Of a stretch of 64,000 nucleotides of DNA, positions 61,661 to 64,000 are shown in pieces. The notes under the pieces are model-generated. The model was not told where the DNA came from and ran no database searches. It was given only the letters and a program-made list of their open reading frames with translations. The DNA comes from Otatea glauca (Eukaryota; Streptophyta; Magnoliopsida; Poales; Poaceae). The DNA is taken from positions 74,573,667 to 74,637,666 of the forward strand of contig CM070715.1 in the NCBI GenBank assembly GCA_036346275.1, in the 5' to 3' direction. A program made the translations under genes and the position numbers. Each line of letters opens with the position of its first letter. The first letter of the stretch is position 1.

Positions 61661-62489
61661 ACGGTTCTACCCACGAACCGTCTGTGATATCAGTTTATCA
61701 CAGATGGTTCTACCCATGAATCATCTGTGATATCAGCATTTCCAAAACTTAGACGGTCGCGCTTGAAAACCGTATGTGGTTATCTTTAACACAGACGGTT
61801 TTTGAGAACTGCCTATGTTGAAGCGTCTAATATAGGCCTTTCTGTAGTAGTGAATCCTTCATACTCCATAATAATACCTCTGAAACTAACCAATTATATT
61901 TTGGCAGTGCCACCAGCAGCCAAAGGCCACTAACCAATGTGGATTCTACGTTTGCCACAACATGCAAATCCTTATTGGTGCAAAAAAGACCAATTTCCTG
62001 AAGGTTTGTTAATCTTGCAATAATTGTTTCTACTTATCAATTTATATATATGCAAGACTTTACTCTTCCCATCGACAGGCTCGAAAATGCGCTGAATTTG
62101 CATTGGAACAAGCTGATCTGCTACGAATTCGAGGATAACTCTGTGCCTTCTTGATGCATGAGGTCTTAAATCCAAAAGGCGAGTGCCACTCAGCCTGACC
62201 TGATGAGTTGTGAATTTGTTAGTTACCACTTGGGTTAATTTGTGAATCGTGTGCTGTGAATTTATGAGTTGTAGTTATGGATTCAATTGGTTAATATATC
62301 TAAGTTAATTTCTGAAATGGATGCGATGTACGTACTGTGTAATATGTAGTCTGAGTTGATTTCTGAAATGTATGTCATAATAATATGCTTATGATGTAAA
62401 TTCTGTAATCTGCTTTATTTTAGAGGGCATGACTAGTATTTCCTATGGCTAGCCGATAAATAGAAAAGGGTAAATAGTAAAAACACAAC

Positions 62490-62700
62490 ATCACAGACAG
62501 TTCTAAATAAAAACCGTTTGTGATGTCTTTGTCATCATCACAGACAATTTTTGTTCAGAACCGTCTGTGATGATAATTTTCATAGACGGATCTCAAACCG
62601 TTTGTGATTTGACCTTTTATCACTAACACTTTGTTACTTACGGTTCACTAAACCGTCTAAGATGTTAATTTTGAACCGTCTGTGATGTTGTATTCTGTAG
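62490..62700. repeat. CACTA right subterminal repeats
   Basis: Several units of CATCACAGAC(A/G)(A/G)TT and their complements (GAACCGTCTGTGATG) lie between 62490 and 62700, directly inside the right terminus at 62708. Confidence 0.8.
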
Positions 62701-62708
62701 TAGTAGTG

Positions 62709-62850
62709 CTTGTCATGTCCACCTCGAAGGAATACAGCTCCTTGGTGTGGTAGATGTGCTGATCGCCCTAATCTTTCTCTGATTTCAACCCAAATGGCTT
62801 CAGCTGCTGGACGTGCTGGATCTCTCCCCACTCAGAGGTGGCACCTTTTA
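62709..62850 (-). other. Coding-like fragment beside the CACTA right end
   Basis: A minus-strand frame reads ILKGATSEWGEIQHVQQLK, then PFGLKSEKD, a stop, and DQHIYHTKELYSFEVDMTS up to the CACTA terminus at 62708. Apart from one stop, the wording is protein-like, and it ends exactly at the transposon. It may be the host sequence into which the CACTA element inserted, or a captured piece. The family is not recognised. Confidence 0.35.
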
Positions 62851-63109
62851 AGATATACGTTTGAGCAAGCTTAGACTGCAATCTACAAGCAACTTATTTA
62901 GCTTTGCCTGTCTTAAGTACATTTGGGGTGCTTTAACATCCAATCCCACCACTCCATGCATCGGAGTGATGGCAAGCCCTCCCAACACCTTAACCCCTGG
63001 GCATCTGGTAATGTCTTTCTTTTAAATAGAAATAGGAGCTCTGCCAAACAATTAAAAAGAATTGGAGAACCCCGATTAAGCTACTTTCAGGGTACAGAAA
63101 TAAGCAACA

Positions 63110-63345
63110 AAGAAGGACCACAAGAGTGTCTACTCAGAGTTCCCGAAAGGCAAGCGCACACAGATTAATGGCTTCCTTCATTATCGCTGCTATCTACCTG
63201 TGTCGTGGAATTTCCTCCCGTCCTCTCCTTCCAGATGTTGCACATAATAAAGATGGCGACGCCGTTGAAAAACCTTCTCTTGTATTTTGGTATTGCCTTG
63301 GAAGCCACCGCTGTAGAATGTCGTCTAAATTGGATGGCTGGACTT
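63110..63345 (-). pseudogene. Probable LINE ORF2 C-terminal remnant
   Basis: The minus strand reads RRFFNGVAIFIMCNIWKER, then, after a frameshift, RKFHDTG, then IMKEAINLCALAFREL and a stop. The pattern IW-K-E-R-x-R-x-F followed by K-E-A-x-x-L-x-x-L-A is that of the end of grass L1-type LINE ORF2 or RNase H-like proteins. The region 62870-63110 to the left has no clear coding similarity. Confidence 0.4.
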
Positions 63346-63573
63346 TGTTAGGATAGCACGGTATATCAAAATTGGAGATAAAAATTTAATGTGAAAAAAC
63401 CTTTGCAGAAAAAATTTCATAGAAAACAATCCACTATAATGATTTAAGATTACAAGTACAGGGGTTTGATTTATATAGCCAAAGAGTCCTAGTTGTAGAC
63501 GACTTGGACTAACAACCTATTTAAATAAAACCAAAAGATATGGTAGTTAGAGATATTTGAGTTATCTCCAACA
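63346..63573 (-). repeat. 3' LTR of a minus-strand LTR retrotransposon running off the window
   Basis: The + strand begins TGTTAGGATAGC and ends CTCCAACA; on the minus strand the LTR starts TGTTGGAGATAAC. A polypurine tract (AAGGGGAGA on the minus strand) follows immediately at about 63577-63587, fixing this as the 3' LTR. A GGCTATATAAATC TATA-like box lies at about 63468-63480 on the minus strand. No second LTR is inside the window. The adjacent 63588-64000 stretch should be the element's internal 3' region, and no pol text was recognised in it. Confidence 0.7.
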
Positions 63574-64000
63574 AATCTCCCCTTAACTCAAAATTTATAA
63601 CGAAGTTGTTTCCAGAAAACCCCAAAGGATAATAAAGCATATGAATACAAGTGCGTTAAAAGTCCAAAGGACTACTGAACGAGGAAGACTGGAACAATCA
63701 ATCCAAACACTTGTAGTGCGAAAAATCACCAAGGGTATGAAAGGCTAGAATAGTCTTATCCAAATACTTCTCATGAAGCGAGATTAAGCAAACCATCAAT
63801 AGGTCGAGAGAAAGACTGAAACAGTCAATCCAAACACACAGCTATAACAAAGCAAACGAAGAAATCTGGGTCTTCAAGGATTCATAAACCCAGTAAAGTC
63901 TGAATCTGTGCAACTAACCTTCTGAAATAAACACTTAATCATCAAACTGCATAATCCAAGACATCACCAGAGGTGCTGGGTAGATAGTGAAAAACTCATA
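63574..64000 (-). mobile_element. Internal 3' region of the minus-strand LTR element (partial)
   Basis: The polypurine tract sits next to the LTR, and the rest is AT-rich with repeated CCAAACAC / GTCAATCC-like motifs (for example AACAATCAATCCAAACAC and CAGTCAATCCAAACACA). No polyprotein similarity was recognised. The element continues beyond 64000. Confidence 0.5.

Larger units (their letters stand above)
58769..61852 (-). mobile_element. Inner CACTA element, 3.1 kb, with captured gene pieces (Pack-CACTA)
   Basis: It starts CACTACTATAGAGAAGGC at 58769 and ends in the inverse (minus strand CACTACTACAGAAAGGCC) at 61852. Subterminal ATCACAGACGGTT(T/C) units lie at about 58790-59000 and 61650-61800. 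The 3-bp flanks are GAT and AAT, one mismatch. The interior has no transposase and instead carries two inverted repeats (59001-59766, 59780-60025), an XH-like gene remnant (60244-60700, minus strand) and a promoter-like region (61400-61660). It lies in an intron of the Ulp1-like gene of the larger element. Confidence 0.85.
57480..62205 (+). pseudogene. CACTA Ulp1-like (C48) cysteine protease gene, split by inner CACTA element
   Basis: Upstream parts (57490-57850) read IVHDHTVAPGYVKVHVDCV and LNDEIVTLENAIGTFI, the N-terminal text of CACTA Ulp1 proteins. The protease domain follows: VGFLDPHMVSKQIIDENL (58340), FHWVLHLI with catalytic His at 58564-58566, YLDSKKGG with Asp at 58615-58617, and, after the 58769-61852 insertion and a TTGGCAG acceptor, CHQQPKATNQCGFYVCHNM with catalytic Cys at 61938-61940. 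The last exon ends LCAFLMHEVLNPKGECHSA and a stop near 62200. The His-Asp-Cys triad is intact, but stops (such as TAA at 58388) occur. Such proteases are captured SUMO-protease-like domains common in grass CACTA elements. The role is unknown. Confidence 0.78.
44722..62708 (+). mobile_element. CACTA (En/Spm) DNA transposon complex, about 18 kb with nested insertions
   Basis: The right end is a clear CACTA terminus: the minus-strand reading starts CACTACTACTACAGAATAC at 62708. The left end is degenerate (CTCTAGTGCTATAAAAAG at 44722) but resembles the same type of terminus, and the sequence just inside shares TATATTAGAC with the right end of the inner CACTA element. Subterminal repeats of the form ATCACTGACGGTTTT or ATCACAGACGGTT lie inside both ends. 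In order on the + strand come TNP2 transposase, a PF03004-like gene and a Ulp1-like protease, the usual gene set of large grass CACTA elements. The flanks GGA and CTT do not form a 3-bp duplication, and a third subterminal block lies at 54466. Two fused or overlapping elements are therefore also possible. Confidence 0.65.

Overview
This is a plant nuclear window, almost certainly from a grass (Poaceae). The genes are split into many short exons by GT-AG introns. The introns and flanks are loaded with grass-type transposons: Copia LTR elements, hAT and MULE miniature elements, a CACTA element carrying a Ulp1-like protease, and solo LTRs. The species cannot be named from the sequence. No bacterial-style genes, tRNA, rRNA or CRISPR array were found.

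Layout. (1) 1-27056, + strand: 28 exons of a plant PPIP5K/VIH inositol-pyrophosphate kinase. The visible exons sum to 3012 nt (1003 codons plus stop), and the first ~45 codons lie left of the window. Its introns hold a hAT element (2647-3243), a degraded Copia piece (~5440-6330), a second hAT element (10017-10725), a hAT MITE (16432-16606) and a 7.5-kb Copia element (18538-26034), which itself contains a second LTR element (19343-22290). (2) 27057-32218: spacer and promoter, including a GC-rich candidate element (31068-31891). (3) 32219-43326, + strand: a complete 21-exon plasma-membrane H+-ATPase of 954 residues with all catalytic motifs and the C-terminal Tyr-Thr-Val. One intron is swollen to 4.7 kb by two non-autonomous LTR elements, and intron 1 carries a second copy of the 16432 MITE family. 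(4) ~44722-62708: CACTA-derived DNA with a broken TNP2 transposase, a PF03004-like gene and a Ulp1-like protease. A ~3.2-kb solo LTR interrupts TNP2 and is itself interrupted by a 1.5-kb solo LTR. A smaller CACTA element (58769-61852) sits in an intron of the Ulp1-like gene. (5) 62709-64000: a coding-like fragment, a probable LINE tail and the 3' LTR of a minus-strand Copia element that runs off the window.

Most unusual part. The small CACTA element appears to have captured pieces of host genes. One is the coiled-coil/XH end of an IDN2/FDM-like protein, a family that acts in RNA-directed DNA methylation. Another is a B3-like segment arranged as an inverted repeat. A separate 766-bp inverted repeat lies beside them. 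A TATA-like box, a CT-rich leader and a splice-donor-like site sit at the right end, facing these pieces. A chimeric hairpin transcript is therefore possible, but that is inference. All coordinates and splice sites were read by eye from translated exons and consensus dinucleotides; no alignment was run.
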